Shown in pieces: positions 63,647-64,000 of a DNA stretch of 64,000 nucleotides (position 1 is the first letter of the stretch; the number at the start of each line of letters is the position of its first letter). This DNA comes from CAZMXI01 sp964570205 (GTDB lineage Bacteria > Planctomycetota > Phycisphaerae > Tepidisphaerales > Tepidisphaeraceae). The notes under the pieces are model-generated. The model was not told the origin of the DNA. It saw nothing but the letters and a program-made list of their open reading frames with translations, and did no database searches. The position numbers and the translations under genes were made by a program. The stretch covers positions 1-64,000 of the forward strand of contig CAZMXI010000002.1 of assembly GCA_964570205.1 (NCBI GenBank), written 5' to 3'.

Positions 63647-64000
63647 TTACAGCGTTTCATCCCTTTCGGGGTGAGTCGGCCGGGTCGTGGGCTTGAAGCC
63701 TTCTTCTTCCATGAGCTGGCGGATCTTTTCCAACTCCTTCTGCATCTTGTGTCGCAGATACTCCTGCATGTCGGGCGGTACCTGTGATTGGGGGACCAGC
63801 ACCTGCATGCCGCTGGGAAGCTGCAGCATGCCGATCGCTCGGTCACGGGATTGGGCGCCTGTCGCCGACTGCGGCGAGGCGATGAGGATCCGGTCGTCCA
63901 GTACACTGTAAGAAAGTCCGGTGGCGCCTGCCACATACTCCATGATCTGCGCTGCGGGCACGTTGGTGAGCGTGCCGCGGAAAATGCGGGATTCCGCCGG
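63647..64000 (-). CDS. C-terminal part of an STN-domain protein, cut by the window edge
   Basis: The last 117 codons of a gene that starts beyond the right edge. The visible part opens with RIFRGTLTNVPAAQIMEYVAG and YSVLDDRILIASP, the pattern of a secretin/TonB short N-terminal (STN) domain as also found in Planctomycetes FecR-like or secretin-like proteins. A Gln/Pro-rich segment and a coiled-coil helix (HKMQKELEKIRQLMEEEG) follow, with a Thr/Pro tail. Full length and role cannot be told. Confidence 0.55.
   Translation of the reverse strand, partial: PAESRIFRGTLTNVPAAQIMEYVAGATGLSYSVLDDRILIASPQSATGAQSRDRAIGMLQLPSGMQVLVPQSQVPPDMQEYLRHKMQKELEKIRQLMEEEGFKPTTRPTHPERDETL

Noticed and set aside
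1..64000. tRNA genes, CRISPR arrays, insertion sequences, prophage
   Set aside because: The intergenic regions were read on both strands. No cloverleaf with a T-loop, no regularly spaced repeats, no transposase or integrase and no terminal inverted repeats were found.

Overview
The window looks like a piece of a Planctomycetota genome, most likely class Phycisphaerae. This is inferred from the long secreted protein with an N-terminal LERRQLLS motif, lamin-tail domains and a dockerin-like end, the twin-arginine Gfo/Idh/MocA oxidoreductase, a pilin-like H-x9-DG protein, a multiheme-TPR cytochrome and the high GC content. No 16S gene or marker long enough for firm placement is present. Two 10-N runs (16430-16439 and 57509-57518) are assembly gaps and each interrupts a real gene.

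Layout. 1-411: promoter, boxA and leader of what appears to be an rRNA operon reading out of the left edge, followed by a strong hairpin. 412-5557: a minus-strand MacAB-TolC-type efflux operon. 5612-6961: pabB. 7066-10119: a tightly overlapped ccoS-ccoN-ccoO-ccoP-like cbb3 oxidase operon. 10416-19437: one giant lamin-tail/CotH/beta-helix/dockerin surface protein, split by a gap. 19946-29609: Gfo/Idh/MocA oxidoreductase, HEAT-repeat protein, VOC protein, SWIM-SNF2 helicase, larB and nnrD. 30029-32122: recG, convergent with a minus-strand block of an NtrC-type regulator, an AhbC/NirJ-like radical SAM enzyme and a fused AhbA-AhbB siroheme decarboxylase. 36192-38345: a methyltransferase and a PQQ-type beta-propeller.

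38506-45556 is the most distinctive locus: hdrC-hdrB-hdrA followed by two fused genes, an FlxD+FlxC-like and an FlxB+FlxA-like protein. It is a compact, five-gene version of the HdrABC-FlxABCD NADH dehydrogenase/heterodisulfide reductase. 45611-49839 holds a pilin-like membrane protein, leucyl aminopeptidase, a YpdA-like flavoprotein and Fe-type superoxide dismutase. 50006-53440 pairs a Tat-exported deacetylase-like protein with a heparinase II/III-like protein. 53431-55803 is an octaheme cytochrome fused to HEAT and TPR repeats. 55835-61775 is glycogen/trehalose metabolism (malQ, glgX, treZ). It is followed by a secreted GH5 glycosidase and the end of an STN-domain protein that runs off the right edge.

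Taken together, the genes suggest a heterotrophic polysaccharide degrader. It appears to combine high-affinity oxygen respiration (cbb3, SOD) with an anaerobic-type flavin-bifurcating complex, and to make heme through siroheme. Several genes have a good -10 hexamer only 6-7 nt before the start codon, which would give leaderless mRNAs. No tRNA, complete rRNA, CRISPR array, insertion sequence or phage gene was seen.
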